From: Magnolia sinica
Taxonomy: Eukaryota; Streptophyta; Magnoliopsida; Magnoliales; Magnoliaceae
NCBI RefSeq assembly: GCF_029962835.1
Contig: NC_080586.1
Location: forward strand, 67,085,501 to 67,149,500
DNA: 64,000 nucleotides
Direction of reading: 5' to 3'
Shown here: in pieces, positions 1-12,300 of the stretch
How the letters are laid out: each line of letters begins with the position of its first letter
How positions within the stretch are numbered: position 1 is the first letter of the stretch
Notes under the pieces: generated by a model
Told to the model about the DNA's origin: nothing
Databases searched by the model: none
Seen by the model: only the letters and a program-made list of their open reading frames with translations
Position numbers and translations under genes: made by a program

Positions 1-320
1 AGCTTCTACGCGATCTTGTGGTTGAAGAAACGCGATTTGATGCCAGACCTCACATTCTCTGCCCTGGTAGTTTGCCCGTGCCTGGAAGTTTTTTATTTTT
101 TAATTTAAAAAAAAATTAAAAAAGATCAAGACGGATCCGAACTATACCCAATCCGATCCAAATCGGTTTCCCTAACCGAGTCAGACTCGGATCGGATCAA
201 GTCTGATGACCCGGACTCAGTCCTGGATCGGATCGAGTTAGGGTCAAGTCATGGAAATTTCGGACTGAATTGAGTTGGACCCAATCCAGTCCGACTCGAC
301 TCGATGCCCAACTCTAACCA
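1..320. repeat. End fragment of a GGATCGGATC-rich foldback element
   Basis: From about 120 to 315 the sequence is dense in CGGATC, GACTCGG and CGAGTC words and ends in GATGCCCAACTCT. Read on the other strand it matches the left arm of the element at 33561-34369 (AGAGCTGGGCATCGAGTCG). Only one arm is in the window, so its far end is unknown. The first 120 bases show nothing recognisable. Confidence 0.5.
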
Positions 321-435
321 CCAGCCATGGACTGGTGGCAGGGGGAGTAGCTAATCTGTTTCCCTTCCACAGGGAGCCGATTGCACACTACCCCCACCAG
401 ACCTAGCCAGAGACCAAAGATCTAGCTAGGGTTTT

Positions 436-842
436 TGTGGGCCAACTGTGATGTATGCATTTTTCTGCACCCTTCATCCATTCTGAAAGATCTTTTTTGG
501 ACATGAGCCCAAAAAGGGACCACACCACATGGTAAGAAGCGGAGAGAATGACACCCACCGTTGAACCCTTACCAAGGCCGACCATGATCTTTACTTTTCA
601 TCCAACCTGTTAATTAGGTCATACATACCTGGATCAGGCTAAAAAATAAATATTTTAGCTTGATCCAAAACTTATGTCCTATGAGTTTTTCAACAGTAGG
701 TGTTCCATCCATTCTTACTATTTCCTTGGTGTGGTTCACTTGAGCCTTAGATCCACCTCTTTTTTGGTCTCATGCGTTAAAATAATATGTGAAAATGGAT
801 GGACGGTGTGGATAAAAGACATATATCAAGGTAGGCCCATAA
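436..842. mobile_element. GGGCCCAC-type foldback MITE, copy 1
   Basis: The left arm (GGGCCAACTGTGATGTATG, then CATCCATT and GAGCCCAAAA) is mirrored by the right arm (ATGGATGGACGG, GTGGATAAA, ATCAAGGTAGGCCCA). Between them lie the family hallmarks: CATCCAACCTGTTAAT, ACCTGGATCAGG and a TGTGGTTCACTTGAGC block. It has no coding capacity. It is the first of four related copies packed upstream of the membrin gene. Confidence 0.6.
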
Positions 843-962
843 ATCCTCTGTCAGAACAGTCCATCTGTAGGTTGGTCCTAATGGGGATTAGTACCCAATC
901 GGTGTCCCTTGGCAAACGGAAACGGATCGGCTACTCACCCTGCGGCTAGTGGTCGGTGCTCT

Positions 963-1124
963 ATGGGCCCACCGTGATGTATGTGTTTCATCCATGCCGT
1001 TCACTCATTCTTCCCTATCATTTTATGGTATAAGCCCAAAAATGAGGTTGACTTAAATCTCAAGTGGACTGCACAATGTTGATTGAATGCCTACCATTAC
1101 TAAGTATATGCTAGCATAACATCA

Positions 1125-1196
<72 letters not shown>

Positions 1197-1428
1197 CTAT
1201 TTATCCAAGTCTGTATGACCTAATGAACAGGTTAGATGTCAAATAACCGTTACAGTGAGGCCTAGGAGGTTTTTAACGGTGGAAATTCAATCAATACTGC
1301 TTTCCCATGGTGTGGTACACTTGAGATTTATACATACCTCATTTTTTTGTATCAAGGTATAAAATTATCTTTTAAAATGGATGGACAGCGTGGATAGAAT
1401 ACATACATCATGGTAGGGTCCACATAGC
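963..1428. mobile_element. GGGCCCAC-type foldback MITE, copy 2, with an (AT)n tract
   Basis: It opens with GGGCCCACCGTGATGTATG and closes with the inverted counterpart ACATACATCATGGTAGGGTCC. The arms share the CATCCATG/ATGGATGGAC, AAGCCCAAAAATGAGG and CAAGTGGAC words of the family. A pure AT run of about 65 bases at 1127-1194 sits near the middle. Confidence 0.65.
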
Positions 1429-1532
1429 ACCGACCACTGGCCACCTGGCTGGTGGCAGCCTCACTGGCCAAACCGTCCAGCTGGACGCGGATTGCGTCCT
1501 ACCCCTAATCCGTCTGGGCAGGGCTCTTTCGG

Positions 1533-2556
1533 GCCCACTGTGATGTAAGTGTTTTATCTACACCGTTCAACACTTTTCTCGAGTCATTTTAAGATATTAA
1601 AAAAAGAATTAGATGGGCAAAAGTCTTAAGTGAACCACAAAGTGGGGATTGAACTTCCACCATTAAAAACTTCCTGAGAGATGGAGAAGTTTCAGATCAA
1701 GCTAATATTTGTGTTTTCACTTCACCCACGTCTAAATAACCTTATAAATAGGTTGGATGGTTAAAAAATAGGGGTGTACATCGAGTCGAACCGAGTCGAG
1801 TTGGCCTTAGCTCGACTCGACTTGAACACTGGCTAACCTCAGTTTGAACTCGGCTCGGCTCGGTCCTCGAGCCTAACTCGCCAGCTCGACTCAGTTCGGT
1901 TAGCAGCTCAGGCCAGCTTGGGCCAAGTTCAAGCTAAGATTGAGCCGAGTTCGCCATTGAGGCATTTCCACAAACAACCGAACTACAACTTCAAAAACCC
2001 ACTATTTTACCGATAGAGGCAATGGTTTTATAAGTGTTTTATCAAACACCTTCTAAGTAATATAAAAACCAAAAAAATAAAAATATAAAACACCTTCTAA
2101 GTAATATAAAATAAAAATAATAATAATAATAATATTTATTTAATGTACATACATTGCCGGCCACCAGCCAAACCTTCCTTGCCACCAGCCATATTTTGTT
2201 GAGTCATTTTATCAAATAGTTAGTGAGCAACATCAATAGCAAAGTAATCTAGTCACCAAACTAGTTCGATTCCATTGGATTTGATCGAATCGAGTCAAGC
2301 TAGGGCTACTCAAATTTGGCTTGAACTCATTTTCAAGCTCAAAAAACAGATCCACTCATCTTGAACTAAGCTGCGAACTGAGCGGAATCAAGTTGGCCCT
2401 TAGAAAGGGCTCAACGATGGGTGTCATTATGAGTGCAGCTTCCTTTGGTGTGGTCGACTGGAGCTGTGGACCTACTTCAGTTATAGGATCAGATCTTTAA
2501 ATGATCTCATAAAAGTGATGAACGGCGTGGATAAAACACTTACGTGACGGTGGGCG
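1533..2556. mobile_element. GGGCCCAC-type foldback MITE, copy 3, split by an insertion
   Basis: The left arm starts GGGCCCACTGTGATGTAAG and runs to about 1775. The right arm resumes near 2405 and ends GGCGTGGATAAAACACTTACGTGACGGTGGGC. The 630 bases between them belong to a different family (next entry), so this copy was already in place when the second element landed in it. Confidence 0.6.
1776..2404. mobile_element. GTGTACA/CTCGACTCG foldback element nested in MITE copy 3
   Basis: It starts AGGGGTGTACATCGAGTCG and is dense in GAGTCGAG/CTCGACTC words on its left side, with weaker GAACTGAGCGGAATCAAG words on its right. It belongs to the same family as the elements at 19720-19860 and 31558-32187. 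Internally, near 2190-2260, the reverse strand carries a stretch reading like DVA-LFDKM, the PPR-like signature also present in the 31.6-kb copy. The right end is diverged and the boundary approximate. Confidence 0.55.
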
Positions 2557-2728
2557 CGACAGATCCCTGCCCGGACGGATTACTGTCCGGACGTGGGTAG
2601 GACGCAATCGGCGTCCCGTCCAGCTTGTGCTAGCTGGCTGGCGTTGGGGTCATCGGCCAAACCGCGTCCAAATCAAATCACATTGATGGGAAGGGACGCC
2701 GAATGTTCCTGCACAAGGATGCTAGGTG

Positions 2729-3148
2729 GGACCCAACCCGATGGTTGTGAGAAATCCACCCCGTCCATCCGCTTTTAGAGCTCAATTCAGGACGTGAGAC
2801 CAAAAATTAGGTGTATCAAACACTTGCTTAGGCCACACGAGAGAAAATAGTGGGATTTCAGTACGCACCATTGAATCATTCTTATGGCCATAAAATTTTT
2901 GTATCAGGGTATATTTTTTTATTTTTTCACTTTATCCCATTAGTATTTACCTTATAAACGGTTTGGATAGCATATAAACATCAAGGTAGAGCCTAGAAAG
3001 TTTCAACGGTAAGAATTCCTTTTCCCAATTTTGCCTCTCGTGTGACTCACTTTAGTTTTGTATCCCCCTCATTTTCGGTCGCACGCCCTTACTTGAGCTC
3101 TCAAAACGGATGGACAGAATGGATTTCTCGCATACATTTCAGTGGGCC
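2729..3148. mobile_element. GGGCCCAC-type foldback MITE, copy 4, ending next to the membrin promoter
   Basis: The left arm has TGGGACCCAACCCGATG, CCCCGTCCATCCGC and GACCAAAAATTAGG. The right arm has CTCATTTTCGGTCGCACGCCC, ACGGATGGACAGAATGGAT and CATTTCAGTGGGCCCCA. The element ends about 165 bases before the TATA-like box of the membrin gene, so it sets the outer edge of the unique promoter. Confidence 0.55.
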
Positions 3149-3313
3149 CCACCCACCATCGCGCAGGAACTTCCTGCAAAAGGCTTTCGCAGGAAATCTG
3201 CGTCCGTTGAGAAGACTCTAGCCATCCAACCAGTGGCAACGAAACGGGAAGTTGCGGTCGAAATTCCACCTGTGTAAATCGGACGGAGTAAGATTACGTT
3301 GCCGGAAAGGTCG

Positions 3314-3320
3314 TATATAA
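3314..3320 (+). promoter_or_regulatory. TATA box of the membrin gene
   Basis: TATATAA lies 75 bases upstream of the ATG at 3395, in the stretch of unique sequence after the last MITE. With the usual spacing, transcription would begin near 3345-3350 and give a short leader of about 45-50 bases. Start-site mapping has not been seen; this is position and motif only. Confidence 0.45.
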
Positions 3321-3394
3321 TCCGATACAAATTTCGGGTCGGGCCAAAGGTGAAGAGAAGAAAGAAGAAATCTCAAATCTCTCTGTCAATCGCG

Positions 3395-6300
3395 ATGGAG
3401 GGCGGAGGAACGCTTTCAGAAATCCACCAGAGATCGATGCGTCTGCTTCTTCGAACGCGAGATGGACTGGAGAGGCTCGAACGCCTCAATTCATCTTCCT
3501 CTATCTCCCCGAGCGCCGTCGATTCTCCCGAACTCGTCTTCTCTATCAAGAAAGACATCTCTCAGATCCAATCCCTTTGCGTCGAGATGGACCGTATGTG
3601 GCGCTCCGTCGCCAACAAAGGCCAAAGAGATCTCTGGAAAAGGTACCGTAATCTGAAATGTTAAATGATAAAAAAAAAAACAAAAAACAAAAAACAAAAA
3701 CAAAATCTCTTTTCTATACCCTCTCTTCTTTTGTCCAAACTTTCGATCGGTCGATCAGACGGTTAGGATCGTCCGATCGTTTCCATTGTCGAGGAAACGG
3801 CATAATCCCGTGGATTTCTACAGAACTGGATAATTCTGTTGGGAGTTTTTTACATTTTGTTTAGGGTGCGTTTGGGTGCACCAATGGTGAAGAATATCAT
3901 TCAGGGTGTGTTTGGTTGCATCATATATCGTGAAATTTCATCATTAATCAGTCTATTGGTGAAGAATATCATTCAGGGTGTGTTTGGTTGCATCGTATAT
4001 CGTGAAATTTCATCATTAATCAGTCTATTGGTGAAGAATACCATTCAGGGTGGGTTTGGTTGCACCAAATATCATGAAATTTCATCATTAATCAGTCTAT
4101 TGGTGAAAAATATCATTCAGGGTGCGTTTGGTTGCACCAAATATCATGAAATTTCATCATTAATCAGTCTATTGGTGAAAAATATCATTCAGGGTGTGTT
4201 TGGTTGCACCAAATATCGTGAAATTTCATCATTAATCAGTCTATTGGTGAAAAATATCATCCAAGGTGCATTTGGTTGCACCAAATATCATGAATTTTCA
4301 TGATATTTTGCACCACATTGGACTGTTAATAAGAATTCTGATGGATTTTTACGTTGAGTGGTGTAGTTCAGTTGGATTCACATCCTGTCAATAATAAGGG
4401 TATGGTAATTTTTATTTGAGAATTGGTATTATTAGGGAATTAGGGTCTCTGTGAAATCATGTAGTTCTTTTGGGGATTTTGCATCTTTTTATGTGAATAA
4501 CTCGTGTATGCATGTATGCATGCATGCATGTATTTGTGATGATATATGTCGAATGATTAGGGTTGCAATATTATTCATCGCAAAAGACGAGAAATTATAG
4601 GGCCCTGATTCTAAATAAAGGCTCTTGATAGAGGATGATCATTAAGTTCTGTCTCTATAATATTCTTCCCACACATTTGACTCACCCTGTGTTTGGGTCG
4701 GGTTGGGTAAGGTCCTTGGGCTGGGTTCTTGTTGAACAACACTAACCTGATTTCAATTCAGGTTGGGTTTGGGTTGAGCAAATTTGGTTTGGGGTTAGGT
4801 CAGGTTGGGAACAATGACATGTATTTGGGTCGGGTCTAGCCAGGTTGGGATTCGGGTCGGGTTAGGTTGCGGGTTGGGTCCTCTTGAGGTTGGTTTAGGC
4901 TTTAGTTGGCCCTCAAACCGACTGAACCCACCCGAGTTGCACCCCTATTCTTACCTCTCCTTTCTCTTTTTTCCATCTACAACCATCTTGAGGGAAGCAT
5001 TATCTCCAATTCTTCCAAATGCAATAGGCATCTGAGAACAAAGCATATTATCTCCTATTCTTCCAAATGTATAAGCTAATGGCATTACTAAATTGACACT
5101 CTTTTTTTCTCATTCACAAACAAACATGGGATTCTTTGTGAAAACAGAAAATGTTACAGCAGAACACATCAATAAGCCCTCAAAAAGAGGATAGTTTTAC
5201 CCTAAGTTTTCCCAAACATTTCAGGCACTCTGAGGTGACTCCAGACTTAACTAAAGATGGTCATTTTTATACTACCAGTGATATAAGAGAGTAGCACTAG
5301 CACCTCAGATGTTAGTCTACCTTGAAGGGCATTTGAATTTGGAACTCAATGTGAAGGTCAACTTAGCTTGAGTGTAAAGAAATTGGACTCTATATACCGC
5401 TGATTATTCTGCAACTCATGACTCCATTTGTGACAATTGCGATGCAGATTTTTCCATCAGATGAGAATTTTAGGTAGATCGTATTGGTGAAAAACTTAGG
5501 ATTTTCATCTTAGTTAACAGTTCCCCAAAAGGTTTCTTTAAAGCGTCGAAGGAAATTAGGCACGTGGGCCTTCTCTCCTTGTATTTGTTTGTGGTTGTCG
5601 GGGAGGCCCTCAATATGATGTTGCAGAAAGGAGAGGAAAAGGGGTTGATTAGCGAGTTTAGAGCGTTGGAGGATGGGATCCAAATCAGCCATCTCCAATA
5701 TGTGGATAGCATGATACTGTTTTGTGACACAAATGAGAGATCGGTGGATAATCTTCGAATGATCCTCGTTTGTTTCGAGGTAGTGTCAGGGCTGAAGATT
5801 AATGTTTCCGAGACTGAGATTCTAAGTATTCATCTCAGTGATGCCGATGTAAGCAGCCTTGCGCCCACTTTCGATTATAAGTCAGGGTCTTTTCCCTCCA
5901 CATACCTAGGGTTGCCTTTGTCATTGGGAAGCCAGCGAAACATTTGTGAGATAGGGTGGTCGAAAGAATAGAAGGGAAGCTGGCTAGCTAGAGGTGTAGA
6001 TATCTATCTATGGGTGGCCGTATTACCGTCATTAAGGCGGCTTTCTCTAATATGCCCGTTTATTTCATGTCCCTCTTTAAATGTCCTAAATCAGTGTTGG
6101 AACAGCTTGAAAAGTTGAGAAGGGATTTCTTGTGGAGAGACAATGAGGATGCTAGAAGTTTTATCTTTTCAACTAGGGCAATGTGTGCAAACCTATATTG
6201 ACAAGGGAGGAGCTGGTATTAGAGATTTGGCCCGTATGAATTTAGATCTGCTTGGCAAATGGGTTTGGAGGTTCAGGCGTGGGGAGGGCAAGTTGTGGAG

Positions 6301-9300
6301 GAAGATTGTTGCTTCATAGTATGGCATGCAGGCAGGGGAGTAGTTTACTAGGAGGTCCTCCCTCTACAGGGCTTCTAATATGTGGAAGGTGATAGCGGAT
6401 ACAAAACATTTAGTGTGTAAAGGGATTGTTTTCTCGTTTGGAAACAGTATTGTATTCGTTTCTAGGTCAATACTTGGTACGGGGACATGGCTCTCTAGTA
6501 TATGTTTCCCAAAATCACTGCTTTAGCTCTTGATCGTCTCATTTTTGTGGTGTCTTGCTATTCTCATTGTCGAGGAGCAGTAGTTTGAAACCCCTCGTGC
6601 TGTAGAAAATTGACTGAGGATGAGGTCGTCGAATTCGCTTGTTTATTGAGTCTTCTTCAAAAGGCTTGCCCCTCTCTTGGTGAAGGGGATTTAATGGTGT
6701 GGGCTGCTCGTAGTTCTGGTTGGTTCTGCGTTAGGTTGCTTTTTAACCTGACCAGTGCCTGATGCCTCATCTAGGCATGCCTTTTCCATTTCTTTTCTGG
6801 TCCTACGGAGCTCCCCTTCAAGTGATAGCTTTTGTTTGGCTGCTGGGCTGGAAGAGAATTCTTACCATTGACAATTTGCAAGAAGATCCCTCGTGCTCCC
6901 TAATGTGTATGGCAGACGTTGAATCAATAAATCATCTTTGCACTGTCCCTTCTCCAGAAGAGTGTGGGATTACTTTTTGGGGTCCTTGAAGATAGCGTGG
7001 GTAATGCTCGAGTCAATTGATATTTGATAGTCTTCTTTGGACGTGCGCGTGTGCCTATACTTGTGTGTGGATGTGCGTGCATGCTCATGTGTGCTTGCAT
7101 AGGTGGGTGTGCATGTCTAAATCTATACTCCTCTTTAGCCTTGAGACACATTTATGGGGCCCACCGCCCACTCTGACATCCTGCTGTCTTAATCTTTCTT
7201 TACTCTTCCCAATTCATCCTGAATCACTCCAATAACTACTTCTGGCCCTGGATTCCCTAACACAATGAGTTAAAATACTAAAAAAAGGACCTGAACTTGC
7301 TATCATAAGTAGGATCCATTGGATGGACCCCACGATCCACTGCTGATTGCACACATTGTGGGACTGAATCACTAACAAAATGAAACAATTTTTTGTTAGA
7401 GCAATGCTCCGAGCTCTGAGTCACAGACTCACAGTGCTCATAGTTGCATTTGGTCACTTGGATTGATTTGAACTGTCCATTGAGTCCAAAACACATGTAA
7501 TGTGCTACCATGCAAAAGTCACACTGACCAGATGATATAATCCATCACTGATTTGGCTTTATTTTTCTTAGCCATCCTTTTTCCAACGCATGAATGGGAT
7601 GGTTATGATGGCCTAAAAGAAGAGATTCTTTAGAATCATAAGCAATTCATTATTGGCCAAAAGAAATAGACAGATCGATTAATTGGACCTTTTTTTTGTA
7701 AATGATCTTCACTGTCCATATTGGTGGCCATTGATCTGATGGTTAAGATTGTTAGGTCAATATGATATTTGCCCATGAAATGTGTGTTGGACCTAATGGA
7801 CAATCTAGATCAGTTGAGTGGACTGTTTAAGCCTCCCAATGCAACTAGGAGCACTGTAACTTGTAGTACTCTAAGAGCACTACGGCATTTTTTTAAAACA
7901 AAAAGAAATAACCTCACCAACAAGTGAACTAGATGAAGCAAACCAAAGTGAATTGGAACAAGTGAAATAAATTATAAGGGATCAAGAGTAGTGAGCAAAA
8001 TGAACAGGAAAAAAGATGATCTTTAAGCCCACCTGAGGACAAATAATCCTTGCACATGCTTCTACATAATCTTCATCATCATCAAAGCCTTATCCCAACT
8101 AATTGGGCTCAGCTACATGAATCCTGTTACGCCAACTCACTATGACGGACGATATCCTCAGTTGACCGTAGGTTAAGTCTTATTTTACTACCTCCACCTA
8201 CATCCTTTTGGGCTTCCCCTTGTCCTTTTAGAGCCTTCAACTCAAACTGACTCGCTCCTTCTAAACCAGTGCAGTTCACATGGCCAAACCATCTAAGTCT
8301 ACTTTCCCTCATCTTATTTCCTATGGTTGCTACTCCTAAGTTCCATCAACTTTGTAGCACATGCTTCTACATGTGAACTGCAAACTAACAAAGTTTGATC
8401 CGATGACCTGGGTAACCACGGTGCCCATTTCAATGACACTCTAGATTTCTCCTCCCCTAAGTATGTCAAATGTGTGCTTGCCCATTTCAATGACACTCTC
8501 GATGTCTCCCCAAATGTGTGCTGCAGTAGCATTAGGGCTTTCTCCGTCTTATTTTATTCTCTGGTTGAACGTGTAAACATGCTTACCATGTGCTTATGAG
8601 TATTGTCCAAGTTTTGGTGTTATGTGTTTTTTAGTTATATAGGGAGAGATTTTTTTTTTAAACCTTGTTCGGCATCTATTAGTGAAATTAACCGCATGCT
8701 GCCTTACAGTAAGCTCTATTTTCTTGTACAGAAAAGTGGAGCACATAGCAGAAGAGTGTGACTCTTTGAAGGAAAGCCTGGACAAACATTTACTACGCAA
8801 TCAGAAAAGGATGCAGGAAGCTAAAGAGAGAGCACAATTACTGGAAAGAGTTGTATGCAATCATTTTCCTTCTTGAATTTATGATATGTTACTAAAATCT
8901 TGTTTTTGTTATGTACGGTTGCCACCATTTCCCAGTCGAGAAATCTAGACCATGGATTATAAACTAGGTAGTTATTGCTGACTCAGCCCCTCTAAAAACT
9001 GACTTAGAGTGAGTTCATTTTTAGTTTTTTGAAGAGAAACAAAGGTCAAGAAAAACTTATGAGGTCAAAATCTGTCAAAATGAAAAAAAGAACTTATGGG
9101 GATTGAGGAACACTAAGGAAGAATCTATGGAAATTTAGCGAGGCATTAAACCAGTGCTTAGTGAAAGTAGCCATGATATTTGAGCATGTGTGCTAACAAG
9201 AGAAAATGCAAAATATAGAGAAAATAGCTAGCATTAGTGCATGGCGCAACCCTTTTATTGAGTCAATGAAATCTCGACAGCCAAATCACAAAGAAATGAA

Positions 9301-12300
9301 CAAGTGTAAACTCACAGGAGATATTGGAGTAGAGAGACAGGAAAAACTTTGGTAATATTCAAACTTCTCATACAAGTACTCAAGAAAACTCTCAAACTAA
9401 GAAATGTGGAATTCTTACATCCTACATCAACCTCCCTTTTATAGACTCTAAAAATACAATATAAAATCCCTACATATCTTTTACTATTTTTTTTAAAGGA
9501 TAAAAATCTTTAACTAACATCCTCCTAGTTAATAGATTGATTTCAAATCAATCTAATTGATTTAAATCAATTTAATATATGTAAGATTAGAACAAGTCCA
9601 AAAATAGTAAAACAAATTTAGAAAGTAATCGTCAAAATATTCAACACATTATCTTCAAATCAGCCATCTTCCAAAAGTAGTAAATGAGCACCTTTGACAT
9701 CTAGGCTCCAGATCTAGCAACAAACAATCCAAAATTCAGCATATATTGGACCCGTGGTGGGTCTTGGGCCTATATCAACTTCCCTTGGGTTGGAGAGAAT
9801 TAAACTCCAACGAGTTCGATACAAGCAAAAGAGGTTCAGATCCAATCTTTTCAATTTGTTGTGTGTGATCCATGTGCTTTTTAGAATAGGGCCTGTTCTT
9901 CTATTTCATCAAGTATTGTATTTATTGCCCTTCCCAAGTGCCTCTAGTCTTCATCGGCAACACTTATTCAATCGTTTTTCAGTTTCTTTGGGAGCTGTTT
10001 GTCCATATCGGCAATAATTTTGTCTTGCACATCAATTATTTTGCCATTGTACTTGAAGAAATTTTGTCACATTGAAAGTTGGCGAGATATCCAATTCATC
10101 CGACAAATTGATCTTAGGTGTTTTCATGCAACTTCTTGACTTGGCATGGTGTAATCTTCTTAGACTTGAGCTTGTTCCCCCCAAAGACCTTTCTTTTTAG
10201 AGATTAACCATAATTAAGTCACTTTCTTTATATATCTTTTTGTGGTGATGTTCATTCACAACTTCTTGGTACTTGGCGTTGCTATCTTTGATATGCTCCT
10301 TTCGCTTAATTTTCTTCTTTCTGTTCTTCTTTTGAACGTCTTTATTTTGGACCAATCAATTGGTGGGAGTTCAGCTTGTTTTGCCGTACTTCTTCAGTAA
10401 TGCACAAGATTTAGCATGTTCAAACTTGACACTAAGTCAATATGGTGTTGAATGTTCCCCATAGGAGGAAGTCCAATTGGGAGTTCTTCTGGCACCAAGT
10501 CTTAATATTCACAATGGAACTTCTACATGGGAATTGACTTTTCGATTATTTTGCTACTTCTTTAGCAACTAAGACATACATGATGTCAATTTCCTTTCTT
10601 CCTCAGACTTTTCTACACCGAGATATTTCTGACCTTATCTTTGTTTGGGTGTTGGGAGCTATTTCTTTGAGTGTAATGTGATATTAACACTATTCTTGAA
10701 AAATGACTAGGTGTTAGCCCGAGTCATATGCACTATATCTCGGTCCTACAGCCTCGGTCTCCTCAACGAAATGTGGCAAGCATCCATGAGGACCACATCA
10801 TACTTAGATCTAATAGTGAAGGAATTTAAGCGCTTAACACGGAGACTTCCGCCCCTTTCTTGAACCAACAAATTTGGTATGGATGCAGATGATTCTTTCA
10901 CACACACACACACACACACAGTTTTAATTCATCCACCATTTCTTGTGAGACAATGTTCTTATTACTTCTACTAGAACTATGTATATCCTCTTACCAGAAG
11001 TGTAGGTGATGCGAATGATGTTGTGTCGCAACTATCGCCTCTCCTCATCAATCACCCGAGGTGTAGGTAGCATCGTCCTTTGGATAACCAACGTATCGCC
11101 CTTATCTCTGTACGCAATTGCCACATCTCTCCCAACATGCGCTCCATCATCATATGCATGTTCTTTATGCTCTGTGTCATCTTAAGCTTTTATTGGCATA
11201 TTGTCGGGAGTATCTTCAACATATTCTCCTTGGCCAAATTCATCGTCATTGCAAACTAATGTTCAAGACATTGCAAAGAACGTGGATGATTAACCACACT
11301 TAAAGCATGCGAAGGAGTGTTGATTTGTTTGGTCTTTGGTGTGTTAGTCCCTCATCCATAACTACCTTCCCCTTGGGTTGCGGCCATAGTATTATACATT
11401 GGCTCATCATTCCTCGATCTATGGGAAGCCTATGGTTGCCTTACATGGGAAGTTAGCATGTTGCCCCATCGTTGATGATGATCCTTGTGGAGCATCCTCC
11501 CAAGTCTCCAATTAATCATCTCCTCGACTTTTAATGCAAGTGCGTATTCATCAAGTATCTTTAATATCATCTTTTAAAGCTAATTCATTTCTTACGTTCA
11601 TATTTAAACCATTAAAATATCTCGAGATCTTTTGGTCTTCATACTTGTAAAACCCCGTCCGTGATGTCAATGTGTGGAATTCCTTAGTGCATTCATTCAC
11701 CGGTTTGTTCCCCTACCGTAGATTGTGACGTCTTTGATTTCTTTTTCATCTTTTGCAAGAAGTTACTCGTATAACCTGGTTTTCGAGTTAATGAGATCTC
11801 GGCACCTGAATTGCCAAAACAAAAACAAAAAATAAAATAAAACAAAAAAAACAAAAATAAAAATAAAAATAAAGGACGAGTACACCCAATGTTTTCATTG
11901 TCGATGAGAAATCGATAATATCGGCGATTTTATCGGTGTTACTGAACCGGCGATATTGAAACCCCAAATTTTCGTTTCTCTTCCAAATGTCGACGAAATA
12001 TCGGCGATATTTTTGATTTTATCGAAAAAATAGCTATCGTTCTCCCTATTATTGGAAAAAAATTGAAATAAATATAAAAAATATGTAGAAAAAAGCTCTC
12101 TTACCTTTTTCTTTTTTCTTTTTTCTTTTTTTTCCTCAAGATCTACCTGCGGAAGTGGCTTTTGGCTAGATTTAGTGGGCCAATCGCTGTTAATAGATCC
12201 GAATTTTCCGAGATAAGAAAACTCTTAAAAAAAACCTTTTTGTTTTCTTCGAAGAAAGAGATTTGAAAGAGAACTTGATTTCACCGAGATTTACGAGGAT

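Noticed and set aside
3839-4303. 154-codon open frame
   Set aside because: It is the in-frame translation of the 72-bp tandem array inside membrin intron 1; no family signature.
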